From positions 124,001-188,000 of the forward strand of contig NZ_JAIPUL010000003.1 of the NCBI RefSeq assembly GCF_020180945.1: a DNA stretch of 64,000 nt. Direction: 5' to 3'. How positions within the stretch are numbered: position 1 is the first letter of the stretch; every line of letters starts with the position of its first letter. Source of the DNA: Lacticaseibacillus kribbianus. Lineage in GTDB: Bacteria > Bacillota > Bacilli > Lactobacillales > Lactobacillaceae. A program made the translations under genes and the position numbers. This document shows positions 7,466 through 16,632 of this stretch, piece by piece. A model generated the notes under the pieces. It was not told the DNA's origin. It was given only the letters and a program-made list of their open reading frames with translations, and made no database searches.

Positions 7466-10400
7466 ATGTACTCGAAGGAAAAAATCGCGCAGCAGCGCCG
7501 CACCCTGAACCGTTACGTTCGCGCCAATTTCCTGCCAATCACCGGCATGGGCATCTGGCACGACGACCGTGAGGACCACCGGGCACTGCCGCCCGCGAGC
7601 GCCGTTTTCACCCCGATTGCGCAAGGCGACACCTGGTCGGGGCGCGACGACTACTACTGGCTGCGCTTCACGCTGGCCGTGCCGGCGCTTGAGGAAGGCG
7701 AACACTACGTCGCGCACCTGGACCTGGACCGCAACGGCAACAACGGCGCCTTCGAGGGGCTGGTCCACCTGGACGGCCGCGTCGCGCAGGGCCTCGACCG
7801 CAACCACAAGGACGTGGTGCTCGACGCGGCCGTGTCCGGCCAAAACGTGGGCGTTGACATCTGCATGTGGACCGGCCACGAAGGCGGCGGCCTGCAGCGC
7901 ACCCAGCACTACATCCTGCAGGAGGCGACCGCCGGCAAACTGATCGCGCCGATCCGCGACCTGGCGCGCTGGCTGGATGTGATCGACCAGACCAGCCGCG
8001 AGCTTGGCCCCGACGAGCCGCTGCTGTACGAGTACCAAAAGCTCCTGGACCGCGTGCTGCGCCGCTTCGTCTGGGGCAACCAGACGCTTGAGGAGATCAC
8101 CGCCACGGCTTCGCTTGGGCTGGCCGACGTCCAGGCGTTCGTGGCCGCGCACGAAGGGCAGGACAAGCAGTTCAAAATCTCTGCGATCGGGCACGCCCAC
8201 ATCGACGTCGCCTGGCTCTGGCGCCTGCGCCACACGCGCGAGAAGACGGCGCGCACCTTCGCCACCGCGCTGGCGCTGATGAACGAGCACCCGGACTACC
8301 TGTTCATGCACTCGACGCCGGCGGTATGGCAGTTCGTCAAGGAGGACCACCCGGCGCTTTACGCCGAGATGAAGCGCCGCGTCGCCGAGGGCCGCTTCGA
8401 ACCCGAGGGCGCGACCTGGGTGGAGCCGGACACCAACCTGCCGTCCGGCGAGGCGCTGACCCGCCAGTTCCTGTACGGCACACGCTTTTTCCAAAAGGAG
8501 TTCGGCGCCAAGCAGCACGTGCTGTGGCTGCCCGACGTGTTCGGCTACTCCTGGGCGCTGCCGCAGATCATGCGGGGCTTTGGCATCACCAACTTCATGA
8601 CCACCAAGATCTCCTGGAACGAGACCAACCGCATGCCGCACGACACCTTCATGTGGAAGGACATCGACGGCTCGGAGGTGCTGACGCACTTCATCACCAC
8701 CATCGGCCAGGAGTACGACTACAAGCAGACCGCGGACGGCTACTATTTTTACACCTACAACGGCCTCGTGACGCCGCACACGGTGCTCGGCTCCTACAGC
8801 GTGTACGCCGACAAGGCCCTGAACCACGACCTGCTGCTCGCGTACGGCTTCGGCGACGGCGGCGGCGGCCCGCAGCGCGAGATGATCGAAGACATCGCCA
8901 TGATCAACCAGCTGCCCGGCCTGCCAACCGTCGAAAACACCCGCGTCGACGACTACTTCGCGCGGCTGAACCAGACGATTGCGGACTCCGACCAGCCAAT
9001 CGCCGAGTGGAACGGCGAGCTGTACCTCGAGTTCCACCGCGGCACCTACACCTCCCACGCGCGGGTGAAAAAGCAAAACCGCCAGCTCGAGTTCGCGATG
9101 CGCGACCTGGAGGCCCGCTACGTGGCGGCCGGCGTCCGAGACGGCGTGGCCTACCCGGCGGCGGCCATTCAGGACCTCTGGGAGACGCTGTTGACCAACC
9201 AGTTCCACGACATTTTGCCGGGCAGCTCGATCCGCGAGGTATACGAAGACAACAAGGCCGAGTACGCGGGGATGTTCGCCCGCATCGCCGCGCTCAACGC
9301 CGCCCTGGACGACGCGGCCACGACGCCGACGCCGGACGCCTACACCGTGCGCAACCTGAACGCGTGGCGCCTGCAGGACCTCGTGACCGTGCCGGAAGCC
9401 CGCGACGGGCAGTTCACCGACGCGCGCGGTGAGGTGCTGACCGCCGAGAAGCACGGCGACCACTACCTGGTGGCGGCAGAGGCCCCGGCGTTTGGCGTTA
9501 GCGGCCTGACCTTCACCCCGCAGGCCGCGCCGGTCCGGACGGCCGGCACCACCTTCGGCGACACGGTCGAATCCGCCCACTACCGCCTGGCCTGGAACGC
9601 CGCCGGCCAGCTGACCGAGATCTACGACAAGGACCACGACCGCGAGCTCTTGGCCGCCGGCAAGCTCGGCAACGTGCTGACCGTCTACGAGGACCGGCCG
9701 CTGCAGTACGACGCCTGGAATATCGACGCCGACTACCCGGAAAAGGCAATCACCCTAGCCGCCGATGCGATCACCGTGCATGAGGCCGGGCCGCTGTCGC
9801 AGCAGGTCGACTTCCACTACACGTTCCGCGACTCCACGGTTGACCAGACGCTGATCCTGTACAGTCGCTCGCGCCGCATCGATTTTGTGACCCACCTCGA
9901 CTGGCACGAGCACCAGTTCCTGCTGCGCACCGCCTTTGACACCAGCATCCTGGCCGACCACGCGACCTTTGACGTCCAGTACGGCAACGTCGCGCGCCCG
10001 ACCAGTAACAACACCTCGTGGGACACCGCGAAGTTCGAGACGGTCGCGCACAAGTGGGCGGATCTTTCCCAGCGCGACTACGGCATCGCGCTGCTCAACG
10101 ACGCCAAGTACGGCTACAGCGTCAAGGGCGCGCGCCTGTCCATGTCGCTTCTGAAGTCCGGCATCGAGCCGGATCCAGAGGCCGACCAGGGCGCCCACGA
10201 CTTCACCTACAGCCTGCTGGGCCACCGCGGCGACTTCGTGGCGGGCCAGGTCGAGCCGCTCGCCATGGCGCTGAACCACGGCCTGACCGTCGTGCCGGGC
10301 GCAGTGAAAAACCCGGCCGCGCCGCTTTTCACCTTCGAAGCTTCCCAGCCGGTGGTGGTCGACGCCATCAAGCACAGCGAGGACGGCGACGCCGTGATCC

Positions 10401-10582
10401 TGCGCTTCCACGAGTACGCGGGGGAAAACGCGGTGATCACCGTCACGCCGCACTTCGCCTACCAATCCGCCGCCTTAGTGCGCCTTGACGAAAGCGACCC
10501 GCAGCCGCTTGACGCCGTTGCCGGCGCGCTCTCAATCACGGTCACCCCGTACCAGGTCGTGACCCTGGCGTTCACAAGATGA
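7466..10582 (+). CDS. Alpha-mannosidase, GH38
   Basis: 1038 residues, normal for bacterial GH38 enzymes. The N-terminal beta domain is followed by the catalytic domain with AHIDVAWLWRLRHTREK near residue 245 (zinc-binding HxD) and WLPDVFGYSWALPQIM (the Asp nucleophile region). The C-terminal beta domains contain DVQYGNVARPT and LAMALNHG. GH38 retaining enzymes hydrolyse alpha-mannosides; bacterial intracellular forms trim host or yeast N-glycan fragments. I start at the ATG at 7466, preceded by GAAAGGGGAT; an upstream in-frame start lacks a ribosome site. The stop overlaps the following HAD gene by 4 nt, so both are co-translated. Confidence 0.93.
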   Translation: MYSKEKIAQQRRTLNRYVRANFLPITGMGIWHDDREDHRALPPASAVFTPIAQGDTWSGRDDYYWLRFTLAVPALEEGEHYVAHLDLDRNGNNGAFEGLVHLDGRVAQGLDRNHKDVVLDAAVSGQNVGVDICMWTGHEGGGLQRTQHYILQEATAGKLIAPIRDLARWLDVIDQTSRELGPDEPLLYEYQKLLDRVLRRFVWGNQTLEEITATASLGLADVQAFVAAHEGQDKQFKISAIGHAHIDVAWLWRLRHTREKTARTFATALALMNEHPDYLFMHSTPAVWQFVKEDHPALYAEMKRRVAEGRFEPEGATWVEPDTNLPSGEALTRQFLYGTRFFQKEFGAKQHVLWLPDVFGYSWALPQIMRGFGITNFMTTKISWNETNRMPHDTFMWKDIDGSEVLTHFITTIGQEYDYKQTADGYYFYTYNGLVTPHTVLGSYSVYADKALNHDLLLAYGFGDGGGGPQREMIEDIAMINQLPGLPTVENTRVDDYFARLNQTIADSDQPIAEWNGELYLEFHRGTYTSHARVKKQNRQLEFAMRDLEARYVAAGVRDGVAYPAAAIQDLWETLLTNQFHDILPGSSIREVYEDNKAEYAGMFARIAALNAALDDAATTPTPDAYTVRNLNAWRLQDLVTVPEARDGQFTDARGEVLTAEKHGDHYLVAAEAPAFGVSGLTFTPQAAPVRTAGTTFGDTVESAHYRLAWNAAGQLTEIYDKDHDRELLAAGKLGNVLTVYEDRPLQYDAWNIDADYPEKAITLAADAITVHEAGPLSQQVDFHYTFRDSTVDQTLILYSRSRRIDFVTHLDWHEHQFLLRTAFDTSILADHATFDVQYGNVARPTSNNTSWDTAKFETVAHKWADLSQRDYGIALLNDAKYGYSVKGARLSMSLLKSGIEPDPEADQGAHDFTYSLLGHRGDFVAGQVEPLAMALNHGLTVVPGAVKNPAAPLFTFEASQPVVVDAIKHSEDGDAVILRFHEYAGENAVITVTPHFAYQSAALVRLDESDPQPLDAVAGALSITVTPYQVVTLAFTR

Positions 10583-11097
10583 CGGGGCCCGGGGTACTGC
10601 TGCTCGACTGCGGCGACACGCTGGTCGACGAGGGCAGCCAGGTCTTTGACGCCGGCGGCACCGTGCTGTCCGCGACGCCGCTGCCCCACGCGCTTGCGAC
10701 GCTGACGGCGCTGCACCGCACCGGCTGGCGCCTCGGTCTGGTCGCGGACGGGCGCGTGCAGTCCTTCGCCAACCTGCTGGCCGTCACCGGCCTGGCCCCG
10801 CTGTTTGAGGCCCGCGTGATCTCCGAAACGGTGGGCGTGGAGAAGCCGGCCGCGGCGATGTTTGCCGCCGCGGTTGACGCCATGCACCTGACGCCTTTGG
10901 ACCTGGCGCGCACCGCGATGGTCGGCAACAACCTGGCCCGCGACGTCCAGGGCGCCAACGCGTTTGGCATCGCCAGCATCTGGTACGACTGGTCGCCGCG
11001 CTACGGCCACACGCCAACCGGCCCGCTGCAGCGGCCGACCGCCACCATCACGGCGCTGGATCAGCTGCCGAAGACGCTTGCTTCGCTGTTCGATTAA
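10579..11097 (+). CDS. HAD-superfamily hydrolase
   Basis: 172 residues. Motif I is LLLDCGDTLVDE, in which the usual second Asp (DxD) is displaced to DCGD, as in a subgroup of HAD phosphatases with FDxGDTL. Motif III/IV are seen as VEKPAAAMF and AMVGNNLARDVQGANAFG. The alpha-helical cap is short. Such proteins dephosphorylate small phosphoesters. It is translationally coupled to the alpha-mannosidase by an ATGA overlap, suggesting handling of a phosphorylated mannose intermediate, which is inference. Substrate unknown. Confidence 0.82.
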   Translation: MTGPGVLLLDCGDTLVDEGSQVFDAGGTVLSATPLPHALATLTALHRTGWRLGLVADGRVQSFANLLAVTGLAPLFEARVISETVGVEKPAAAMFAAAVDAMHLTPLDLARTAMVGNNLARDVQGANAFGIASIWYDWSPRYGHTPTGPLQRPTATITALDQLPKTLASLFD

Positions 11098-11133
11098 AAA
11101 ATGGTTACGCCGGCCGCCGCAGGCTTGCATGCG

Positions 11134-11168
11134 CTGCCAACCTTCGCCAGACTGGTGATAATCAGTCT
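11134..11168 (+). promoter_or_regulatory. Possible promoter/operator of the small membrane protein gene
   Basis: CTGCCA (11134-11139) and GATAAT (11157-11162) are spaced 17 nt. GATAAT lies in the loop of the inverted repeat AGACTG/CAGTCT (11149-11168), which could be an operator. Confidence 0.4.
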
Positions 11169-11189
11169 GAATGATGGGAGGCGACGGCG

Positions 11190-11651
11190 ATGACATGGCT
11201 TGCGGTGGTGGGATGCGCGCTGATTGGCGGCGGGCTGGTGCTTGCGGCGCTGCGTTTTCACCACCCCATGGCGCTTCTGGGCGGGGCCGCGATGGGCGTG
11301 CTCGGCGGGCTGATGTGCCTGCTGACGGTCGTGCTGTTCATCAAGCCGCCGGCCGCCACGGAGGTGCTGAACGCGGCGCAGGCGACGCGCTTCGTTCAGA
11401 CGCTTGAGCGCAAGCTCCCGCGCGGCCGCGTCCGCTTCGCCGTCACCGCGCCCACCCAAAGCGGCGACACGGTCGGCTTTGCCGTCGGTGACAAGCTGGC
11501 CGTCAGCCTGCCCAAGAACGAGGCGACGATGAAGCTTGGCACCGGCGACCGGGTGGACGTCCGCGTGCGCCGGGTCGTCGAGGTCTCCGGCCACTGGCTG
11601 GTGGAGGCCAAGCTGCTGAGCACGGACTACCGCGCCAGCTTCGGCAGGTGA
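11190..11651 (+). CDS. Small membrane protein with two N-terminal transmembrane helices, unknown function
   Basis: 153 residues. Two hydrophobic helices (about 3-24 and 28-50) are followed by a basic linker. A C-terminal beta-rich domain ends VDVRVRRVVEVSGHWLVEAKLLS, which resembles an OB-like fold of the NfeD type but is not close enough to name. A GGGAGGCGACG site precedes the ATG. It stands between the mannosidase/HAD pair and a convergent esterase gene. I do not recognise the family. Confidence 0.7.
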   Translation: MTWLAVVGCALIGGGLVLAALRFHHPMALLGGAAMGVLGGLMCLLTVVLFIKPPAATEVLNAAQATRFVQTLERKLPRGRVRFAVTAPTQSGDTVGFAVGDKLAVSLPKNEATMKLGTGDRVDVRVRRVVEVSGHWLVEAKLLSTDYRASFGR

Positions 11652-11661
11652 CGGCACAGCA

Positions 11662-11696
11662 AAAACGGCGTCTCGCGTTGGCGAGGCGCCGTTTTC
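11662..11696. terminator. Bidirectional terminator between convergent genes
   Basis: AAAACGGCGTCTCGC pairs with GCGAGGCGCCGTTTT (one G-T wobble), with A-runs before and T-runs after. It serves the membrane protein gene on + and the esterase gene on -. Confidence 0.8.
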
Positions 11697-11773
11697 GTGT
11701 GCAGCGGGTGTTGCGGGGACGCGGCGTGCGCTGGCTGGCGGCGCAGATCGCCGGCCGACGGGAGCAAACCGGA

Positions 11774-12523
11774 TCAGGCTTGGTCGCGTGCGGCGATGTC
11801 TGCAAGCGCTTCTTGCACCCCGTAATCCCAGACCGCCCATTCGTGGTCGCCGGGAACGCTTTCAAACTGGCAGTCGAAGCCGTGCTGCTGCGCAAGCGCC
11901 GCGTAGGCCTGGTTCTCCGGGTACAAGCTGTCCTCGGTCCCGCAGAGCATGCGGATGAACGGCCGGCGCGCGTCCTGCCAGTGGGTGGTGATGAACGGCA
12001 CGTCCGACACGCTGCCCTGCAGCCGGTCGCGGCTGCCGAAGTTGGCGTCAAACAGCGGCCCGATGGTGGAATCGCCTTCGCGGTCCCAGCGGGTCAGGAG
12101 GTCCGGGACGCTGGACATCGCGTAGATGCCGGCGAACTGATCGGGGTTGTTCAGCCCGATCTTGAGCGCACCGTAGCCGCCCATCGACAGGCCGCCGACG
12201 AACGTCCGGGCGGGGGCGAGCGCCAGGTTGAACCAGGCCTTGCAGCGGGCCAAAAGCTCGCGGCTGACGAACTCGTAGTAGTGGATGCCGCTGGGCTGGT
12301 CGGCGTAGAAGCTGCGGTCCACGCGCGGCATAATCACCACGGTGTTGTGGTCGTCGGCGTACGCGGCCAGCCGCGAGCGCTGCAGCCACGAGTTCTCATC
12401 GTCCGAGTGCCCGTGCAACAGCAAAAGCACGCTGGCCGTGGCCGGATTGTCCGGCAGCACGACGTTGACGCGCGTCTGCATGCCCAGGCTTGCGGGCTGG
12501 AAGTTCAGGGTACAGATGGTCAT
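11774..12523 (-). CDS. Alpha/beta-hydrolase esterase (tributyrin esterase/EstA-like)
   Basis: 249 residues, esterase-D/EstA type. The nucleophile elbow is GGLSMGGYGALK, preceded by the oxyanion segment LLLLHGHSDDENSW. The triad Asp lies in CGTEDSLY and the His in PGDHEWAVWD. Lactobacillus EstA-like enzymes hydrolyse short-chain acyl esters such as tributyrin and phenolic esters, in the cytoplasm. I choose the internal ATG (MTICTLNF) because GGAGGG stands 8 nt upstream; the longer frame would begin upstream of that site. A near-perfect -10 and a cre-like box precede it, implying glucose repression. Confidence 0.85.
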   Translation of the reverse strand: MTICTLNFQPASLGMQTRVNVVLPDNPATASVLLLLHGHSDDENSWLQRSRLAAYADDHNTVVIMPRVDRSFYADQPSGIHYYEFVSRELLARCKAWFNLALAPARTFVGGLSMGGYGALKIGLNNPDQFAGIYAMSSVPDLLTRWDREGDSTIGPLFDANFGSRDRLQGSVSDVPFITTHWQDARRPFIRMLCGTEDSLYPENQAYAALAQQHGFDCQFESVPGDHEWAVWDYGVQEALADIAARDQA

Positions 12524-12551
12524 GATGTCATCCCTCCAATGATGTGTCACT

Positions 12552-12575
12552 CTATTATACGCCGTAAACGCTTAC
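12552..12575 (-). promoter_or_regulatory. Esterase promoter with cre-like (CcpA) box
   Basis: On the minus strand TATAAT (12552-12557) forms the -10. Directly upstream sits GTAAGCGTTTAC (12564-12575), the core of the CcpA consensus TGTAAGCGTTTACA. The box covers the -35/-10 spacer, a geometry for repression. Confidence 0.6.
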
Positions 12576-12579
12576 GAAA

Positions 12580-12999
12580 GCTCCGACGACACAAAAACGC
12601 CGGCCCCGGGGAGGGGTCGGCGGACCGGCTGTCGGAATGACCGGATTTTCTTAGGGGAGAGCTTGGGGTGGTGCCTAGCCTTGCATTTTGGGGAGAGCGG
12701 GTGCCGCTCGGGAATCGGTTTGGGGGAGACGCTTGGGGGAGCGCCCAATCCGTGTCCGCGTGCACAGCACCTATGCTGAATCATACGCGCTTGCACGAAA
12801 AAGGATAGGGTCCGCGGCCACAACTTGGCTTGTGGCGATATGCCAGGGCGTACGGCACGCGATAGCCAACCGCGTCAGACGGGCCTTCCAAAATTCGCGC
12901 GGCCCGGGTACACCGCGCAAGTGGCCGAATTGGGGCGTGATTTACCCGGAAAATAATCAGTTGGTATACCGAGATGAGCCCGATCGAACCGCGGGGGCA
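12580..12999. other. Gene-free stretch
   Basis: About 420 nt of GC-rich DNA between divergent genes. Open frames here have no ribosome site or recognisable motif. I see several G-runs (GGGGAG) but no convincing hairpin repeat, RNA gene or coding remnant. Confidence 0.5.
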
Positions 13000-13028
13000 T
13001 TGACGTTGCGGCCAATTTGCGGCATGAT
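13000..13028 (+). promoter_or_regulatory. Promoter of the zinc-ribbon membrane protein gene
   Basis: TTGACG (13000-13005), 17-nt spacer, CATGAT (13023-13028); the gene starts 50 nt further on after a GGAGG site. Confidence 0.6.
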
Positions 13029-13077
13029 ACGGGTAACTTTACGCCGCGCTGTCGCGGCGCACCCGGAGGTAACCACC

Positions 13078-14058
13078 ATGACTGTTCCTAAATTCTGTGC
13101 CAACTGCGGGGCCCCGCTGACCCCGAACGCCAAATTCTGTTCGCACTGCGGCGCCCGCGTGGCCGTTGCGCCGGCGGATCAGCCGGCACCCGCGCAGCCG
13201 ACCCCGGTCGCGGCGCAGCCCGCACAACCGACGCAGCCGACCCCGGCCGCGGCGCAGCCCGCAGCCGCGCAGCCGACTCCGGCCGCGACGCAGCCCGCAC
13301 AACCGACACAGCCGACCCCGGCCGCGGCACAGCCCGCACAACCGACGCAGCCGACCCCGGCCGCGGCGCAGCCCGCACAACCGACGCAGCCGACTCCGGC
13401 CGCGACGCGGCCCGCACCTGCAGCAACGAGCGTCCAGCCGGCCGCGCACGCCGCCCAGTTTTTCCAGGTCATTCGGCACCCGGAGGTCGGCGCGGTGGTG
13501 ACCGTGCTGCTCGGGCTCGGCTGGTTCGTCGCCGGCAGCTCACTGCACAAGGTGGCGACCGGCGTCAGCACGATCATCAACACGATCGCCTTTGACGCCG
13601 GCGTCGCGACACCGGACATCGATCTGACCCGCATGACCGCGGGCCTGGCGCCTCTCGGGGTTTTGATGATGATTATCGCCGCCGCGCTGGCGGTGGTCGG
13701 CGTGCTGGCCTGGGTGCGGCCGCACTGGGTCGACGCCACCGGGCTGGCCGCGGCCAACGTGGGCGCCGGCGCGGTCGGGCTGGTGCTGTTCGGCGGCATC
13801 AAGGTCCAGCTGAGTCACACGACGCTGCCGAACTCGAGCTACACGATCGGGCAGCTGCTCAAGGCCGCGCAAAGCGGCACCGACTGGCTCCAGTCGGCCC
13901 TGGGCAGCGGGCTCAGCAAGTACACGACGCTGATGCAAAACGTGCTGGCGGACTTCCGGTTGGCCCAGTCGCTGCTTTTGATCGTCGCCCTGATCGGCGC
14001 GGCGTTCGGCGGCCTGCTGCTGTACGCGAAGGTGCAGGCAAGTCTCGCCGCGGCCTAG
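13078..14058 (+). CDS. Zinc-ribbon membrane protein with Pro/Ala/Gln/Thr repeat linker
   Basis: 326 residues. The N-terminus is a zinc ribbon (CANCGAPLTPNAKFCSHCGA, two CxxC knuckles). About 90 residues of PTP/AQPAQPTQ repeats follow. The C-terminal half has four hydrophobic segments near 140-160, 180-210, 220-240 and 300-322. The start is the ATG after CGGAGGTAACC, directly giving MTVPKFCANC. Zinc-ribbon plus membrane proteins are common in Firmicutes and mostly uncharacterised. The repeat linker is coded by near-identical DNA units and is likely length-variable between strains. Function unknown. Confidence 0.75.
   Translation: MTVPKFCANCGAPLTPNAKFCSHCGARVAVAPADQPAPAQPTPVAAQPAQPTQPTPAAAQPAAAQPTPAATQPAQPTQPTPAAAQPAQPTQPTPAAAQPAQPTQPTPAATRPAPAATSVQPAAHAAQFFQVIRHPEVGAVVTVLLGLGWFVAGSSLHKVATGVSTIINTIAFDAGVATPDIDLTRMTAGLAPLGVLMMIIAAALAVVGVLAWVRPHWVDATGLAAANVGAGAVGLVLFGGIKVQLSHTTLPNSSYTIGQLLKAAQSGTDWLQSALGSGLSKYTTLMQNVLADFRLAQSLLLIVALIGAAFGGLLLYAKVQASLAAA
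13190..13425 (+). repeat. In-frame tandem repeats encoding AQPAQPTQPTPA linker
   Basis: A 24-36-nt unit based on GCGCAGCCCGCACAACCGAC recurs with few changes. The copies are prone to slippage, so the length of the Pro-rich linker may vary. Confidence 0.75.
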
Positions 14059-14142
14059 GCCGTGACACGCGGCAGACGCTCCGGCACGCCACGCGTTCGC
14101 TCACTCACGCACAGGTCTCAAGGTTTGGACAATCAGACACGA

Positions 14143-14173
14143 AAAAACTCAGCCCTCGTCAGGCTGAGTTTTT
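14143..14173. terminator. Bidirectional terminator
   Basis: AAAAACTCAGCC and GGCTGAGTTTTT pair perfectly around a 7-nt loop. It lies between the zinc-ribbon gene and the convergent ABC transporter operon. Confidence 0.88.
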
Positions 14174-14184
14174 GTTTGCCCACG

Positions 14185-14925
14185 TCACTGCGCCCGCTGC
14201 CAGCGCAGCACCCGGCGCTCGACGGCGTTGAGCACCGCAAACAGCGCGAAGGCCACCGCCGCCAGCACCACGATGCCCGCGTACATCAGCGGGTAGTCGA
14301 GCCGGTTCCACTCGTCCATGATGAAGTAGCCGAGTCCGTAGTTGGTGCCGTAGACCTCGGTGAAAAACAGGGTGGCGATCGCCGTGCCCAGCGCGATGCG
14401 CAGCGCGGTCAGCACCCCGGCGAGGCTCGCCGGCCAGGTCGCGTGGCGAAACAGCGCCCACCGCGTCGCCCCGGCCACGCGCAGCTGCTTGTACAGGGAT
14501 TCGGGCACCTGCCGCACGGCGTCGCGCACCGAGATGATGATCTGAAACACGGTGATCAGCGCGATCATGATGATTTTGGCCGCGTCGCCCAGGCCCGCCA
14601 GGAGCATCACCACCGGCAGCAGCGCGATTTTGGGCAGCGGGTAGGTCAGGTAGATCACCGGATCCAGCCACGCGCCGAACCGCGGCGCCCGCACGATCAG
14701 GATGCCCAGCGGCACGCCGATGACGGCGGCCCAGCCGAGGCTCCAGGCCAGGCGGTACAGGGAAAAGTAGAGGTGCCAGCCGATCTGGTGCGACCACAGC
14801 TGGGGCAGCGCCGCGTAGACCACGATAGGGTTGGGCAGCACCGGCTTGGCGACCAGCCACGCGGCGATCAGCCACAGCACGTGCAGGCCGACCAGCGCCC
14901 CCAGAGTCTTGCTCACTCTTGCCAT
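14185..14925 (-). CDS. ABC transporter permease, NitT/TauT (SsuC-like) type
   Basis: 246 residues with six predicted membrane helices and the permease EAA-loop region (ESLYKQLRVAGATRWALFRHATWPA). It resembles the nitrate/taurine/thiamine-precursor importer permeases. The start is the ATG with GGAGGTGGC upstream; it overlaps the end of the ATPase gene by 13 nt. It is the last gene of the operon UbiA, binding lipoprotein, ATPase, permease. The substrate is not known; the link to a prenyltransferase suggests an aromatic or quinone precursor. Confidence 0.87.
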   Translation of the reverse strand: MARVSKTLGALVGLHVLWLIAAWLVAKPVLPNPIVVYAALPQLWSHQIGWHLYFSLYRLAWSLGWAAVIGVPLGILIVRAPRFGAWLDPVIYLTYPLPKIALLPVVMLLAGLGDAAKIIMIALITVFQIIISVRDAVRQVPESLYKQLRVAGATRWALFRHATWPASLAGVLTALRIALGTAIATLFFTEVYGTNYGLGYFIMDEWNRLDYPLMYAGIVVLAAVAFALFAVLNAVERRVLRWQRAQ

Positions 14926-15656
14926 GTCGTCGCCACCTCCCGGCCCAGCGCCGCCACTTCCTGGTAGTAGCGCGCCGACTCTCGCCGCGCGCCCAGCGGG
15001 ACGCCGGCCAGCGGATTGGGCCGCACCGCGCCGCCGCCGTCGTGCAGGATCAACAGCGCGTCGCCCAGCGCCAGCGCCTCCTCCAGGTCGTGCGTGATCA
15101 ACAGCGTGGTCACCGGCCGCGCCTGCCACTGCGCGATGAACAGGCGGTACGCCCGGGCCTTGACCACCGGATCGAGCGCGGAGAACGCCTCGTCCAGCAT
15201 CAAGAGGTCCGGCGCCTGCGCGAAGGCGCGGGCGAGCGCCACGCGCTGCTTCTGCCCGCCGCTCAGGCTGTTGGGAAACCGCCCGGCGAGCTCGCCGATG
15301 CCAAGCGCCGCCATGACGGCCTGCACCGCCGCCTTTTGCGTTGCGTCGAGCTTGCGGTGCTGGCCGATGGTCAGGGGCAGCGCGACGTTTTGGCCGACGG
15401 TGTACCAGGGCAAAAGCCCGTAGTCCTGCGGCACGACGGCCAGGTGCTGGCGGTGCGGGTCGATCGCCGCGCCGTCGAGCCGGCAGTCACCGTCGGCCGC
15501 CAGCTGGCGGGTCAGCGCGTCGATCAAGGTCGTCTTGCCCGTGCCGCTGGGACCCAGCACCGCCAGGATCCCGCGGTCGGGCACGGTGAAGCTCAGGTCT
15601 TGGAGCACCGGGCGGCCGCCGCGCACGACGGTCAGCCCGGCGACGGTCAGCTTCAT
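14913..15656 (-). CDS. ABC transporter ATP-binding protein, NitT/TauT type
   Basis: 247 residues. Walker A is GPSGTGKTT, the Q-loop VVPQDYGLLPW, the signature LSGGQKQR and Walker B LLMLDEAF, with the H-loop ITHDLEEAL. All catalytic elements are intact. The gene starts in a 4-nt overlap with the stop of the binding-protein gene and overlaps the permease gene by 13 nt, so the importer is made as a coupled set. It energises uptake of the ligand bound by the lipoprotein encoded upstream. Confidence 0.92.
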   Translation of the reverse strand: MKLTVAGLTVVRGGRPVLQDLSFTVPDRGILAVLGPSGTGKTTLIDALTRQLAADGDCRLDGAAIDPHRQHLAVVPQDYGLLPWYTVGQNVALPLTIGQHRKLDATQKAAVQAVMAALGIGELAGRFPNSLSGGQKQRVALARAFAQAPDLLMLDEAFSALDPVVKARAYRLFIAQWQARPVTTLLITHDLEEALALGDALLILHDGGGAVRPNPLAGVPLGARRESARYYQEVAALGREVATTWQE

Positions 15657-16618
15657 GGCAACGACACGCTGGCCGGATCCAGCGTTGTTGCCGTGACGCC
15701 CTCGGCCTTGGCGTAGGCGAAGGCGTCCTTGAGCACGGACGTCTGGACGGCGTGCGCGTCCGTGTAGTGCACCAGCTTAACGTTCTTGGCCAGCGGGGCC
15801 GGGTAGCCGATGTCCTTGGTCAAAATGTCCTGGAAGTCGGCGGCGGTACCGTCATTCAGGGTCTTGACCGCCTGGTTGTAGGCGGCGAGCACGCGCTTGG
15901 CCACGCCGGCGTTCTTGGCGAGGCTCGGCGCGATGGCCAGAATGGTGGTCTGGTAGTCGATCGGGTCGCTTTGCGCGATCACGCGGGCGCCCTTGCTCTT
16001 GGCGATCGCCATGAACGGGTCGGGCACGATCATCGCGTCGATCTTGCGGTCCAGGCACAGCTGGATGCGGGCCGGAATCTGGGCGACCTCGGAGAGCTTG
16101 ACGTCTTTTTCACTCATGCCCACCTTTGCAAGCTCCTGATCAAGATAGAAGGTCGGGGTCTGGTGCGGCATCGTCGCGACCGTCTTGCCGCGCAGGTCGG
16201 CGACGGTCTTGATGTCCGGCTGGTTGGTCAGGATGCCGAAGGACCCGTTGAGCCCCGTGGCGATGCGCCAGTCGAGCTTGCCGTTCTCGTAGGCGGCCAG
16301 GGTCACGACGTCGGTCACGGTGCCGTCGAGCTGCCCGGCGGACACCGCGGCGTCGCGCTCCTTGGGCGACTTGAAGTTTTGCAGCGTCACGTTCAGGTTC
16401 TGGTCCTTGAAGTAGCCCTTCTCGGCCGCGACGTACAGCGGAATCGACTCCGGCGCGGACATCGTGCCGATGGTCAGGTCGACCGTTTTGGCCGTCGCCT
16501 TCTTGGCGGTCTTCGGCGCGCTTGAAGAGGACTCCTTCAGGCTGCTTTCCTTGGGCGCGCAGGCGACCAGAAGCGTTGCGACGAGCAGGGTCCCGAGCCC
16601 CAGCAGTGATTTCTTCAT
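15653..16618 (-). CDS. ABC transporter substrate-binding lipoprotein, NMT1/THI5-like (NitT/TauT type)
   Basis: 321 residues. A lipoprotein signal (MKKSLLGLG...LLVAC) has its lipobox Cys at about residue 20, then a Ser/Lys linker. The mature part is a two-lobed periplasmic-binding fold typical of the SsuA/ThiY/NMT1 group (LTIGTMSAPESIPLYVAAEKGYF, GQLDGTVTD, PDPFMAIAKSKG). These proteins bind small organic anions, pyrimidine precursors or aromatic compounds. I reject the long upstream extension, which is the antisense frame of the UbiA gene; GGGGGAG precedes the chosen ATG. Only 14 nt separate it from the prenyltransferase gene. Confidence 0.87.
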   Translation of the reverse strand: MKKSLLGLGTLLVATLLVACAPKESSLKESSSSAPKTAKKATAKTVDLTIGTMSAPESIPLYVAAEKGYFKDQNLNVTLQNFKSPKERDAAVSAGQLDGTVTDVVTLAAYENGKLDWRIATGLNGSFGILTNQPDIKTVADLRGKTVATMPHQTPTFYLDQELAKVGMSEKDVKLSEVAQIPARIQLCLDRKIDAMIVPDPFMAIAKSKGARVIAQSDPIDYQTTILAIAPSLAKNAGVAKRVLAAYNQAVKTLNDGTAADFQDILTKDIGYPAPLAKNVKLVHYTDAHAVQTSVLKDAFAYAKAEGVTATTLDPASVSLP

Positions 16619-16632
16619 ATTAAAAACTCCCC

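Noticed and set aside
10579-11097. HAD gene as a pseudogene because of its atypical motif I
   Set aside because: DCGDTL is a known variant pattern in HAD hydrolases, and the remaining motifs and coupling are intact.
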